Shown: positions 38,781-47,309 of the stretch, piece by piece
How the letters are laid out: the number at the start of each line of letters is the position of its first letter
Position numbering within the stretch: position 1 is the first letter of the stretch
Assembly: GCF_013155275.1 (NCBI RefSeq)
Contig: NZ_JABJXS010000011.1
Location: 1-64,000, forward strand
Source of the DNA: Brenneria sp. hezel4-2-4
GTDB taxonomy: Bacteria; Pseudomonadota; Gammaproteobacteria; Enterobacterales; Enterobacteriaceae
Reading direction: 5' to 3'
Length of the DNA: 64,000 bases
Notes under the pieces: generated by a model
Seen by the model: the letters and a program-made list of their open reading frames with translations, nothing else
Told to the model about the DNA's origin: nothing
Databases searched by the model: none
Program-made: the position numbers and the translations under genes

Positions 38781-39517
38781 CAATTCTGGTTACCCGTCCG
38801 TCACCGGCTGGTGAGCAACTGGTGACCCGTTTGAGAAAGCGTGGCTATAGCGCTTATCACAGCCCGCTAATTGAATTTTCGCCGGGCGATGAGCTGGCGC
38901 AATTGCCCGCTCGGCTGGCGGCCTTACGCCCCGGCGATCTGATTTTCGCCCTTTCGCAACATGCCATAGACTATGCGGATCCCCTGCTGGCGCGAACCGG
39001 CGCAGGCTGGCCGCAAACGCCGGCCTATTACGCCATTGGCCGCGCCACCGCCCTGGCGCTGCATAAAGTCAGCGCCAGGCATGTCGCCTACCCTGAGGGT
39101 CGTGAAACCAGCGAAACTTTACTGCAATTACCCGAACTCCAGCATATTAATGGCAAACAGGCACTATTATTACGGGGTAACGGCGGACGGGAATTACTGG
39201 GCGCGATACTGGCGGAACGCGGAGCGCAAGTCAGCTACTGCGAATGCTATCGACGCAGCCCCGTTTATTATGACGGACTGGAACAAAGCCGCCACTGGCA
39301 GCAGGCGGGGATCGACAGGCTGGTGATCACCAGCGGAGAAATGCTACAACAGATCTATACTTTAGTTCCTGATTACTATCGGGCTTCCTGGTTACTGGGT
39401 TGCCAGTTGATAGTGGTGAGCGAACGTCTGGCTGCCCAGGCTCGCCAGTTAGGCTGGCATAACATTCGGGTAGCCGATAATGCCGACAACGATGCGCTCA
39501 TGCGCGCACTACAATAA
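38777..39517 (+). CDS. hemD: Uroporphyrinogen-III synthase
   Basis: A 246-residue two-domain enzyme that closes and inverts ring D to give uroporphyrinogen III. The family is weakly conserved, but [20 protein letters not shown] at the N-terminus and [13 protein letters not shown] in the second domain are typical. The hemC overlap and following hemX and hemY confirm it. Confidence 0.96.
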   Translation: MTILVTRPSPAGEQLVTRLRKRGYSAYHSPLIEFSPGDELAQLPARLAALRPGDLIFALSQHAIDYADPLLARTGAGWPQTPAYYAIGRATALALHKVSARHVAYPEGRETSETLLQLPELQHINGKQALLLRGNGGRELLGAILAERGAQVSYCECYRRSPVYYDGLEQSRHWQQAGIDRLVITSGEMLQQIYTLVPDYYRASWLLGCQLIVVSERLAAQARQLGWHNIRVADNADNDALMRALQ

Positions 39518-39540
39518 ACCTGATCATGGGATGTACCATT

Positions 39541-40668
39541 ATGACGGAACACAATACCCCCACAACCCCATCCGAAGAGGTTGCAGAACGGGTTGAACCC
39601 GCGCATCAGCAGCAGGAACCCACATCGCAGCCAGCCAAACGCAGCGGTACGGTGCTGGGGGTTATCGCGATTGTGATTGCACTGGTGCTGAGCGGCGGAC
39701 TTTATTACTACACGCATCAACAGGCCCAGCATGAATCTGTCGCGATTGCGGGTCTGGCGTCTCAGTTAGATACGCTGCAACAACAATACAAGCAGGAACA
39801 ACAGCAGTGGCGGGACACACAGCAACAGCACGCCAAAGCACAGGATGCCGCCGAGCAGCGCCTTAATGCGCTGACCCGCCAGTCTGATGAAATGCGCGAA
39901 AAGCTGGCCGCCTTGTCCGATAACGACACCAGCACCTGGTTGCTGGCGCAGGCGGATTTTCTGGTGAAACTGGCGGGCCGCAAGTTGTGGAGCGATAAAG
40001 ACGTCACCACGGCGGGCGCATTGCTGAAAAGCGCTGACGCCAGTCTGGCGCAAATGAACGATCCCAGTCTGATTGAAATCCGTCGCGCGCTCACCAGCGA
40101 CATCAGCGCGCTGGCAGGCGTCAGCCAGATAGATTTTGACGGCATCATCCTGAAAGTGAACCAACTGACCGATCAGGTGGATAACCTGCGTCTGGCCGAC
40201 AATGATACCGATGAAGCGCCAATGGATGAAAACAGCACCGAGCTATCCGCCTCGCTCAGCGAATGGCGGCAAAACCTCAGCAAAAGCTGGCATAACTTTC
40301 TGGCGGAGTTCATCTCCATCCGCCGCCGCGATAGCGCCGCCGAACCGTTGTTAGCGCCCAATCAGGACGTTTATCTGCGCGAGAACATCCGCTCGCGTCT
40401 GCTGGTTGCCGCACAGGCCATTCCGCGTCATCAGAATGAAACCTATAAACAATCGCTGGAAACCGCCTCTACCTGGGTCAGAGCTTACTTCGACACCAGC
40501 GATCCCAACACCCAGGCATTTCTGGATCAGCTTGATGAATTGAGTCAGCAATCCGTGTCGATGGATGTCCCCAGCGAACTGCAAAGTCAGCCATTACTGG
40601 AAAAACTGATGCAGACACGGGTGCGTAACTTACTGGCGCAGACGCCAGCGACTCAACAGGAGGGCTGA
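39541..40668 (+). CDS. hemX: HemX, membrane-anchored protein of the hem operon
   Basis: A 375-residue protein with a polar N-terminus, one transmembrane helix (VLGVIAIVIALVLSGGLYYY), then a long Gln-rich coiled coil (residues about 70-130) and a globular region with WLLAQADFLVKLAGRKLW and ENIRSRLLVAAQAIPRHQ. It is often annotated as uroporphyrinogen-III methyltransferase, but catalytic evidence is lacking. The start MTEHNTPTTP matches E. coli HemX; an ATG five codons upstream is less likely. Confidence 0.93.
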   Translation: MTEHNTPTTPSEEVAERVEPAHQQQEPTSQPAKRSGTVLGVIAIVIALVLSGGLYYYTHQQAQHESVAIAGLASQLDTLQQQYKQEQQQWRDTQQQHAKAQDAAEQRLNALTRQSDEMREKLAALSDNDTSTWLLAQADFLVKLAGRKLWSDKDVTTAGALLKSADASLAQMNDPSLIEIRRALTSDISALAGVSQIDFDGIILKVNQLTDQVDNLRLADNDTDEAPMDENSTELSASLSEWRQNLSKSWHNFLAEFISIRRRDSAAEPLLAPNQDVYLRENIRSRLLVAAQAIPRHQNETYKQSLETASTWVRAYFDTSDPNTQAFLDQLDELSQQSVSMDVPSELQSQPLLEKLMQTRVRNLLAQTPATQQEG

Positions 40669-40670
40669 GC

Positions 40671-41882
40671 ATGCTAAGGATCTTGTTGCTGTTTCTTATC
40701 CTGATCGCCGGCGTGGTGGTTGGCCCGATGGTGGCCGGTCATCAGGGATACGTGCTGATTCAAACGGACAACTACAATATTGAAACCAGCGTCACCGGTC
40801 TGGCGATCATGCTGGTGCTGCTGTTTCTCGCTCTGCTGATCGTTGAATGGGCGATCCGCCGTATTTTCCGTACCGGCGCCCGAACCCGCGGCTGGTTCCT
40901 GGGCCGCAAACGCAGCCGCGCCAGAAAACAGACCAAGGCGGCGCTGCTCAAGCTGGCGGAAGGCGATTATCGCCAGGTGGAAAAGCTGATGACCCGCAAT
41001 GCCGATCATGCCGAGCAGCCCGTGGTTAACTATCTGCTGGCGGCCGAAGCGGCGCAACAACGCGGGGATGATTTTCGAACCAAACAATATCTGGAGCGCG
41101 CCGCGGAAATTGCCGATACCGACCAACTGCCGGTCGATATTACCCGGGTACGTATCCAACTGGCTCGTCATGAAGATCACGCGGCCCGTCACGGCGTCGA
41201 CCGCTTGTTAGAGGTCGCGCCCCGCCATCCGGAAGTGCTGCGTCTGGCCGAGCAGGCTTTTTTGCGCACCAGCGCCTACAGCGCGCTGCTGGATATTCTT
41301 CCCGCGATGCGCAAAACGCATTTGCATGATGAAGAACGCTTGCTGGAACTGCAACAGCAGGCTTATATCGGCCTGATGAATCAGGCGATGGCGGACGGCG
41401 GCAGTGAAGGACTGAAACAATGGTGGAGCAATCAGAGTCGTAAAGTGCGTCATGAAGTGCCGTTGCAGGTCGCCATGGCCGAGCACCTTATCGAATGCGA
41501 CGATCACGATACCGCCCAGCAAATCATTGTTGATGGACTCAAGCGCCAGTATGACGATCGCCTGATTCTATTAATGCCGCGCCTTAAGGCAGGCGATCCC
41601 GATCGGCTGGAGAAAATGTTGCACCAGCAGATCAAGCAGCAGGGCGCGACGCCCTTACTCAACAGCACCCTGGGTCAATTGTTGATGAAGCATGGCGAGT
41701 GGCAGCAAGCCAGCGATGCCTTTCAGGCGGCGCTGGATCAGCGCCCTGACGCGTACGACTATGCCTGGCGGGCCGATGCCCTCGATCGCCTTCATCTGCC
41801 TGACGAAGCGGCGCAAATGCGGCAAAAAGGCCTTATGCTCACCCTGCAACCGGCTGTCGAGCCTCCCAAACAAGACACCTGA
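40671..41882 (+). CDS. hemY: HemY, TPR-containing inner-membrane protein
   Basis: A 403-residue protein with two N-terminal transmembrane helices (LRILLLFLILIAGVVVG and TGLAIMLVLLFLALLIVEW) and a cytoplasmic or periplasmic region of TPR-like helices. The role in heme synthesis is inferred from the operon; it is not the protoporphyrinogen oxidase that shares the name in Bacillus. It starts 3 bp after the hemX stop. It is convergent with glmZ. Confidence 0.94.
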   Translation: MLRILLLFLILIAGVVVGPMVAGHQGYVLIQTDNYNIETSVTGLAIMLVLLFLALLIVEWAIRRIFRTGARTRGWFLGRKRSRARKQTKAALLKLAEGDYRQVEKLMTRNADHAEQPVVNYLLAAEAAQQRGDDFRTKQYLERAAEIADTDQLPVDITRVRIQLARHEDHAARHGVDRLLEVAPRHPEVLRLAEQAFLRTSAYSALLDILPAMRKTHLHDEERLLELQQQAYIGLMNQAMADGGSEGLKQWWSNQSRKVRHEVPLQVAMAEHLIECDDHDTAQQIIVDGLKRQYDDRLILLMPRLKAGDPDRLEKMLHQQIKQQGATPLLNSTLGQLLMKHGEWQQASDAFQAALDQRPDAYDYAWRADALDRLHLPDEAAQMRQKGLMLTLQPAVEPPKQDT

Positions 41883-41898
41883 CCGGCGTCTTCAAGCC

Positions 41899-42111
41899 AA
41901 AAAAAACGCTTACCGGTTAAACCGGTAAGCGTTGAAAAAATCAGGTCTGTAAGACAACAGTGTGGTGCCTCACTCAACGTTATGTCCGAAAAATCCGATG
42001 GAGATGCAACATCTTCATCTGGAGTTGGACCATAGGCACCTTAAATTGGCTCTGCGTCATTCCCAGGATTATGAAGCCGAAGCAAACATAGAAGGTGGAA
42101 TGAGCATCTAC
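41899..42111 (-). ncRNA. glmZ: GlmZ small RNA
   Basis: The minus strand starts GTAGATGCTCATTCCA and continues through GGAATGACGCAGAGCC and ACGTTGAGTGAGGCACC to ACAGACCTGATTTTTT. These blocks match E. coli GlmZ in order. A 14-bp perfect hairpin with T-run (41905-41933) closes it. GlmZ, with Hfq, base-pairs with the glmS leader and activates glucosamine-6-phosphate synthase; RapZ directs its cleavage by RNase E. The gene lies directly after hemY, as in E. coli. Length is about 213 nt, near the E. coli value. Confidence 0.95.
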
Positions 42112-42123
42112 GCTTAATATTAT

Positions 42124-42137
42124 GCATTTTTCACGCC
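42124..42137 (-). promoter_or_regulatory. sigma54-type promoter of glmZ
   Basis: On the minus strand TGGCGTGAAAAATGCA has GG and GC elements separated by 10 bp at about -26/-25 and -14/-13 relative to the GlmZ 5' end. An overlapping sigma70-like -10 (CATAAT or TAATAT) lies downstream. Enterobacterial glmY/glmZ genes are known to use such promoters. Confidence 0.75.
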
Positions 42138-42266
42138 ATATTTTCAACACCGGCACAAAATAGACAAAGAAAACTGATTACCCACTGAAAAATAATATAA
42201 TTATTTTTTATAGGTACGCTATCCAACTTGACGACGGTCGCAAGAATCAGACCTGGCTCACACTAT

Positions 42267-42284
42267 TGTCGCCATTCAGAGACG
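42267..42284. promoter_or_regulatory. GlrR-type enhancer site 1 for glmZ
   Basis: TGTC-N10-GACG, one mismatch from the TGTC-N10-GACA motif bound by GlrR (QseF), about 155 bp upstream of GlmZ +1. Confidence 0.55.
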
Positions 42285-42314
42285 GATTAAACCGGAAAAT
42301 AATCTATTATTATT

Positions 42315-42327
42315 TATCAATAGGTTA
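42315..42327. promoter_or_regulatory. IHF-binding site
   Basis: TATCAATAGGTTA fits WATCAANNNNTTR perfectly and lies by the upstream enhancer of glmZ. IHF would bend DNA so that the activator reaches the sigma54 polymerase. Confidence 0.6.
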
Positions 42328-42329
42328 AA

Positions 42330-42347
42330 TGTCTCCATTTTGAGACA
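42330..42347. promoter_or_regulatory. GlrR-type enhancer site 2 for glmZ
   Basis: TGTCTC-CATTTT-GAGACA, a perfect 6-bp inverted repeat and exact TGTC-N10-GACA match, 63 bp upstream of site 1. It is also 64 bp from the end of the GntR gene, but the motif fits the glmZ activator better. Confidence 0.7.
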
Positions 42348-42410
42348 CTCAGCACCTCTTCTGTCGTCAAATACCAACACCCGCCGCAGCCAGGGCGAAT
42401 ACGTTATCCG

Positions 42411-43064
42411 TTAAAAATCCCGCTGGCTCAGTATCGCCAAACGGGCGCGATAGCCATTTCTGATATGCTGACAGGCCGATTCCTGCGCGGCTTCCCGATC
42501 GCGCCGCACCAGAGCATCAACAATCATCTGATGCTCTTTTTTGGCTTCGGCGCACCGCTCAGACAAGTCATAGGTGGTTCCGCGCAGCAGCGACAGATGA
42601 ATGCGTAAATTATCCAGCATCTCATTCAGATAGGGATTGTGGGTGGCGCGATAAATCTGGCGATGGAACAAACGATTGTGATCGTGCAACTGCTTACCAT
42701 CGACGATGTTCTCTTCCACGTTGACCATATTCTGCAACAGAGCGATCTCTTCGTCTGACGCCGACGCGACGGCAAGCTCCATCGCCAGCCGCTCCAATCC
42801 CTCACGTACGGCAAATAGCTGGCGCAGACGTTCATAGCTGATTTGCGCGATCATCAGACCGCGCTGCGGCCCCGGCTCGACCAGTCCCAACGTTTCCAGC
42901 CGGTGCAACGCTTCACGGATCGGCGTGCGGCTCAGCCCGAATTGCTTTGCCAGCCGGGCTTCCTGTAAACGTTCCCCAGGCAATAGCTCACCCCTTTCAA
43001 TAGCGGCTATCAGGGTATCAAACGGCGATAAAGCCGCCTCACGATCGGTTAGTTTTAGATTCAT
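42411..43064 (-). CDS. GntR-family (FCD domain) transcriptional regulator
   Basis: A 217-residue regulator. The winged helix is residues 20-75, with LQEARLAKQFGLSRTPIREA and LHRLETLGLVEPGPQRGLMI. The C-terminal FCD helical ligand domain has FAVREGLERLAMELA and the metal-binding pattern around DHNRLFHRQIYRATHN. FCD regulators usually respond to organic or amino acids. It is divergent from the first PrpD gene; a 21-bp sequence repeated upstream of that gene and of the ABC transporter is the best operator candidate. The 345-bp intergenic region upstream (43065-43409) contains the promoters and that site. Confidence 0.88.
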   Translation of the reverse strand: MNLKLTDREAALSPFDTLIAAIERGELLPGERLQEARLAKQFGLSRTPIREALHRLETLGLVEPGPQRGLMIAQISYERLRQLFAVREGLERLAMELAVASASDEEIALLQNMVNVEENIVDGKQLHDHNRLFHRQIYRATHNPYLNEMLDNLRIHLSLLRGTTYDLSERCAEAKKEHQMIVDALVRRDREAAQESACQHIRNGYRARLAILSQRDF

Positions 43065-43301
43065 AATCCATCAATTAGTGATTTAACAATAAAACAGGCC
43101 ACCGGCATGGACAGGAAAACCGCCTCTCTGGTGCCTGTGCGGATCGCCCACTGGAGGGTGAGCGCCAGTTAAGTTGAAAACTTTTCAATGTTTGCCCGCC
43201 GCAATACGGTTAGCAATATCTTGTATTGCTTATTTTGTTCTTAACTTAGCTAAAAAGCATCTTTGCAGCGATTAACCCTATTGCTATCCTGTTCAGCCAC
43301 A

Positions 43302-43322
43302 ATGGTATACAAATGAATGCAG
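43302..43322. promoter_or_regulatory. Candidate GntR-family operator upstream of the PrpD pair
   Basis: ATGGTATACAAATGAATGCA plus G. It differs at only two of 21 positions from a site at 47227-47247 and contains a GTATAC centre, as many FCD-type GntR operators do. It is 87 bp before the first PrpD gene and in the region shared with the regulator gene. Confidence 0.65.
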
Positions 43323-43409
43323 AAAAATAAATACCTAATCCGCCTGCCCTCAGGCACCAGACCACCTTCATCGTTAACATCATAGCATTGCGCTTAAGGA
43401 GTCACCGCG

Positions 43410-44768
43410 ATGACCACTACTCCCGCGATCCCTCGCGGAGAACAGCTTAGCCAGTTTATCAGCCATGCGCCTCGGCTTCCGATCCCTGCGGCTGTCCTGC
43501 ACGAAGCCAAACGCGCGCTGATCGATTACCTTGCCGTCGCGCTGGGCGCCGTCAACGATCATGCCGTGCAGAGCGTGCGCCAGGTGGTTAAACGCTGGAA
43601 TTCCCAGGGCGATGCGCAAATCTTTCTCGGCGGCAAAACCACGCCCGCGCTGGCGGCTCTGATTAACGGCACCATGGCGCATGCCGCCGATTACGATGAT
43701 ACCCATCCGGCTGGCGCCGGACATCCAAGCGCCCCTTGCTGGTCCACCGCGCTGGCGATGGCGCAAGCCTATCAGGCCAATGAACAAGCCGCCTTGATCG
43801 CCTTTATTACCGGTTTTGAAGTCATGGCCAAACTGGGCGGCGGCTGGGTGCCTGGCGTGGGCCGCAATCTGCAACGCCGCGGATTCCATCCCACGTCAAT
43901 CGTCGGCCGGGCGGGCGCCGCCGCCACTGCCGCCTCGATTCTGCAACTGAATCCGCAGCAAATCGCCAACGCGCTTGGTGCGGCGGCCACCATGATGGGC
44001 GGGCTTCAGAAATCCTCCGGCACGCACGGCAAACCGTTCCATGCGGGCAAAGCCGCGATGGACGGCATCATGGCCGCGGAACTGGCGGCGGAAGGGTTCA
44101 CCGCCGCGCATCACTTCTATGAAACCGACGGTTGGGTGAAAATATTTATTCAGGATGGCAGCGCGGAAATTCCTGCGTTGGATTTCGGCCACAGTTGGGA
44201 ACTGCTCGGCAACGGCTACAAACTGTATGCCAGTTGCCGGGGCACCCACGCCTCAATCGAAGCCGCGCGGTCGCTATATCCGCAGCTTAACGGCCGAAAA
44301 ATTACGCGCATCCACGCCAAAGTCCACCCGATGGGCATGGTTAACGCCGGGATTGCCAATCCGAAAACGCCGCTGGAAAGCAAATTCAGCATCCCCCACT
44401 GCATTACGCTGGCGCTAAGCGGCTACGCATTGACCGATACCGATTTCACGCAGCAAACCGTTGACGATCCGCGTCCCCGCCAGTTGCTGCCGTCGCTGGA
44501 TATCGAGGCCGTTGACGGTCAGTCCGCCAGCGCCGCCTTTATCGATATCTGGTTGGAAGATGGCGAGCGGCTGCACGGTGAAACCCAGGTCTATCGCGGT
44601 CATCCGCAAAACCCGCTCTCCGAGGCGGAACTCCGGGCGAAGTTCGATACCCTGACCGTACCGGTCTTGGGCACGGCTAACAGCGGCAGACTGTATCAGG
44701 CGGCGATCAATTTTGAACAGCCCGGCTCCCTTGCCGTCATCACCGAGATTCTGGCCGGACGTCCATAG
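43410..44768 (+). CDS. MmgE/PrpD-family protein 1
   Basis: A 452-residue protein of the family that includes 2-methylcitrate dehydratase, cis-aconitate decarboxylase and iminodisuccinate epimerase. Landmarks are ALINGTMAHAADYDDTHP, KLGGGWVPGVGRNLQRRGFH, THGKPFHAGKAAMDGIMAAE with the conserved lysine, and YASCRGTHASIEAARSL. No prpB or prpC is near, so a methylcitrate role is unlikely. AAGGAG lies before the ATG. It probably forms an operon with a second PrpD gene and a TauE-type exporter. I infer an epimerase or dehydratase acting on a succinyl-type dicarboxylate, but the substrate is unknown. Confidence 0.85.
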   Translation: MTTTPAIPRGEQLSQFISHAPRLPIPAAVLHEAKRALIDYLAVALGAVNDHAVQSVRQVVKRWNSQGDAQIFLGGKTTPALAALINGTMAHAADYDDTHPAGAGHPSAPCWSTALAMAQAYQANEQAALIAFITGFEVMAKLGGGWVPGVGRNLQRRGFHPTSIVGRAGAAATAASILQLNPQQIANALGAAATMMGGLQKSSGTHGKPFHAGKAAMDGIMAAELAAEGFTAAHHFYETDGWVKIFIQDGSAEIPALDFGHSWELLGNGYKLYASCRGTHASIEAARSLYPQLNGRKITRIHAKVHPMGMVNAGIANPKTPLESKFSIPHCITLALSGYALTDTDFTQQTVDDPRPRQLLPSLDIEAVDGQSASAAFIDIWLEDGERLHGETQVYRGHPQNPLSEAELRAKFDTLTVPVLGTANSGRLYQAAINFEQPGSLAVITEILAGRP

Positions 44769-44861
44769 CGTCTGCGGCGTCAACCATAACCATGTCGTCC
44801 CAATTGGCCGCGATCCCGCCGCTTTTCGGGACTTATCGCAAGATTTGTACAGGAATGTTTT

Positions 44862-46187
44862 ATGACCATTGCCCGCCAGTTTGCCCACAACCTGCTGGAA
44901 TTTTCCCGCCAGATCTTTCCCGCCGAGGCACTGGCTCACGCCAGAACCGCCATTATTGATACGCTTGGCGTGACGCTGGCCGGCGGTATTCAGGATGGCG
45001 CGGAAAAGCTCCGCGCGGTAATCACGCCGTCGGCGGCGGCAGGCCGGAGTCGCGTGTTCGGCACCCAGTTGCGTCTCAACGCGCTGGACGCCGCCTTGCT
45101 GAATGGCACGTCCGCCCATTTACTGGATTTTGATGATTCCAACTCCTGGCTACACGGCCACATTTCGGTCGTGGTGCTCCCGGCCCTGCTGGCGCTGGCG
45201 GATGAACATCAATCCAGCGGCGCGCAGATATTACGCGCCTACCTGTCCGGTTACGAAGCCGCGGTACGGATGGGAAAGACCGTTAGCCCGTTTCAGTATC
45301 GCCACGGCTGGCACCCCACTACCTCGGTTGGCGTCTTTGCCGGTGTGGCGGCCAGTGCCGTCCTGCTCGATCTCACCGAAGAAGAAACCGCGACCGCACT
45401 GTCGATTACCGCCTCGCTGGCTTCCGGCATCAAATCCAACTTTGGCAGTCAGACCAAATCGCTGGCGGTAGGCCAAGCCAACCGCAACGCGGTGATGGCC
45501 GTGTTGCTCGCGCGTCAGGGATATAGCACCGGACAAACCGCTTTTGAACACCACCACGGCTACTTCAACGTCTACAATCAAGGGCCGGAAAACTATGACT
45601 CCACGCCGCTCACCGAAACATGGGATGCGCCCTCTCATATCCTCGATCCGGTAAAAGGCAATACCTTCAAGGCATTTCCCTGCTGCTACGCCATCCTGTC
45701 GCCGCTGGATGCCCTGCTGACGCTACGCGAAGAAACGGCGCTGCCAGCCGACCAGATCGCACGGATTCAGGTCGCCATTCATCCGATCCGTTTCCCGCAC
45801 ATCAATACGCCAAAACCGGAAACGCCGCTGGCGGGGAAATTCAGCCTGCATTACTGTCTTGCCCGCGCCTGGGTCAGTGGTCAGTTGACGCTGGACGACT
45901 TTATTGATGAAGCCGCCTTTAGCGATCCCCTCACCAATGATCTGATGGGAAAAGTGGAACTAAGCTGTCACGATGAAAGCACCACGCACAGCGCCCGGGT
46001 AACCCTGATTAGCCGGGACGGCCAGCATTTCACCCGCCATGTGGCGGGAGCGCCTGGCTCAAGCGCAGACAATCCGTTGCCGAAAAACCTGATAGAGCAG
46101 AAGTTCCTCGAGTGCGCCAGTAAGGTGATGACGCGCGAGGACGCTCAGGCGTGGTATCAGCGTCTGCTTCAGGATGACTTTGACTAA
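44862..46187 (+). CDS. MmgE/PrpD-family protein 2
   Basis: A 441-residue paralogue, quite different in sequence from the first. Landmarks: LLNGTSAHLLDFDDSNSWLH, QYRHGWHPTTSVGVFAGVAA, GSQTKSLAVGQANRNAVMA and FPCCYAILSPLDALL. The lysine of TKSLAVGQA corresponds to that of the first protein. It follows 93 bp later, so the two are probably cotranscribed. Two diverged copies suggest two substrates, two stereochemical steps or a hetero-oligomer. YxeQ of Bacillus, in the S-(2-succino)cysteine cluster, belongs to the same family. Confidence 0.85.
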   Translation: MTIARQFAHNLLEFSRQIFPAEALAHARTAIIDTLGVTLAGGIQDGAEKLRAVITPSAAAGRSRVFGTQLRLNALDAALLNGTSAHLLDFDDSNSWLHGHISVVVLPALLALADEHQSSGAQILRAYLSGYEAAVRMGKTVSPFQYRHGWHPTTSVGVFAGVAASAVLLDLTEEETATALSITASLASGIKSNFGSQTKSLAVGQANRNAVMAVLLARQGYSTGQTAFEHHHGYFNVYNQGPENYDSTPLTETWDAPSHILDPVKGNTFKAFPCCYAILSPLDALLTLREETALPADQIARIQVAIHPIRFPHINTPKPETPLAGKFSLHYCLARAWVSGQLTLDDFIDEAAFSDPLTNDLMGKVELSCHDESTTHSARVTLISRDGQHFTRHVAGAPGSSADNPLPKNLIEQKFLECASKVMTREDAQAWYQRLLQDDFD

Positions 46188-46289
46188 ACGGCCCGATCGG
46201 TCGTCAATAACCGCCGCTCCCGCCGGCAAACGTTGTACGAGTCGGGGGGAACTGGCCGCTTCTCATCGCGTTACCACGGGATCGTTATT

Positions 46290-47045
46290 ATGCTTGAACT
46301 GATTCCGCCAGAGATATCGCCGCTGTTTGCCGGCATTCTGGTGTTTTGCAGTTTTCTCACTTCGGCCCTTACCGCCGCGCTGGGACTGGGAGGCGGCGTA
46401 ACGCTGCTGGCGATAATGGGATTAGGTATGCCCGTCAGCAGCCTGTTGCCGGTACACGGCATCGTCCAGCTTGGCTCAAACATGAGCCGTACCCTGATTC
46501 AGCGTAGGCATGTGGTATGGCCGCTGGTGCTATGGTTTTTTATCGGCAGCGTCGCGGGCATCACGCTTGGCGCGCCGGTCGCGGTATGGATACCGGACAG
46601 CATCGCCAAAATCGCCCTGGCGCTGTTTATCCTGTGGTCGGTGTTTCATCAGCGCACGCCGCCCAAAAAGGTGAACCGGCTGTATTTTATTCTCGGCGGG
46701 GCGATAACCAGCCTCGGGACCATGATTGTCGGCGCAACCGGACCGTTGGTCGCCGGACTGATCGGCTCGCAAGGGCTGACCAAACAACCGCTGATCGCCA
46801 CCCACGCCACCTGTATGGTGCTGCAACATGGTCTGAAAATCCTGGCTTTCGGCCTGTTGGGTTTTGCCTACGCCAGTTGGATGCCAATGCTGATCGCCAT
46901 GATTGCCAGCGGCGTGCTGGGCACCTGGCTCGGCACCCGACTGCTGGATAACCTGCCCGAAAGACTGTTTCGCACCGCGTTTCGTCTGACCATGTTTATC
47001 CTCAGCACCCAGCTTATCTGGCAGGGTATAAAAGGATGGCTGTAA
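46290..47045 (+). CDS. TauE/SafE-family membrane exporter
   Basis: A 251-residue membrane protein with eight hydrophobic segments. The family signature is TSALTAALGLGGGVTLLAIM, repeated in weaker form as ITSLGTMIVGATGPLVAGLIG. Members export or take up sulfite, sulfoacetate and other small organic anions. The ATG at 46290 is preferred because an upstream TTG frame adds an unlikely polar stretch. It follows the PrpD pair by 102 bp and probably ends that operon. A link to sulfur compounds is suggestive but not shown by sequence. Confidence 0.82.
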   Translation: MLELIPPEISPLFAGILVFCSFLTSALTAALGLGGGVTLLAIMGLGMPVSSLLPVHGIVQLGSNMSRTLIQRRHVVWPLVLWFFIGSVAGITLGAPVAVWIPDSIAKIALALFILWSVFHQRTPPKKVNRLYFILGGAITSLGTMIVGATGPLVAGLIGSQGLTKQPLIATHATCMVLQHGLKILAFGLLGFAYASWMPMLIAMIASGVLGTWLGTRLLDNLPERLFRTAFRLTMFILSTQLIWQGIKGWL

Positions 47046-47226
47046 TTCGGGAAGAAAATAACCAAAAAATAGATGGGATATAAATAAAAAATCTATTTTT
47101 TATCGAGTTATCTTCATTGAAGTCAGTTAAAAACACATGCCTCCGCAAGGGCTTTTTCCTTTATCCAATATTCTTCTTTATATATTGAAATTTGCTATTT
47201 GCCATTTAGATTCCAGCTTGAGAACA

Positions 47227-47247
47227 TTGGTATACAAAAGAATGCAG
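47227..47247. promoter_or_regulatory. Candidate GntR-family operator upstream of the AapJ-type gene
   Basis: TTGGTATACAAAAGAATGCA plus G, 19 of 21 identical to the site at 43302-43322 and 62 bp before the solute-binding protein start. Together they suggest common control of both operons. The surrounding gap (47046-47309) is AT-rich and otherwise holds only promoter-like sequence. Confidence 0.65.
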
Positions 47248-47309
47248 TTGATAACTTTTATATAATTTACAACAACTTAACCATATTATTGCTTATCTCA
47301 AGGGTTCTT

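Noticed and set aside
41905-41933. Terminator of hemY on the plus strand
   Set aside because: The 14-bp hairpin has its T-run on the minus strand and belongs to glmZ; it may still slow plus-strand transcription.
43410-46187. PrpD genes as the 2-methylcitrate cycle
   Set aside because: No prpB, prpC or prpE is present and two diverged PrpD copies beside amino-acid transporters do not fit propionate use.
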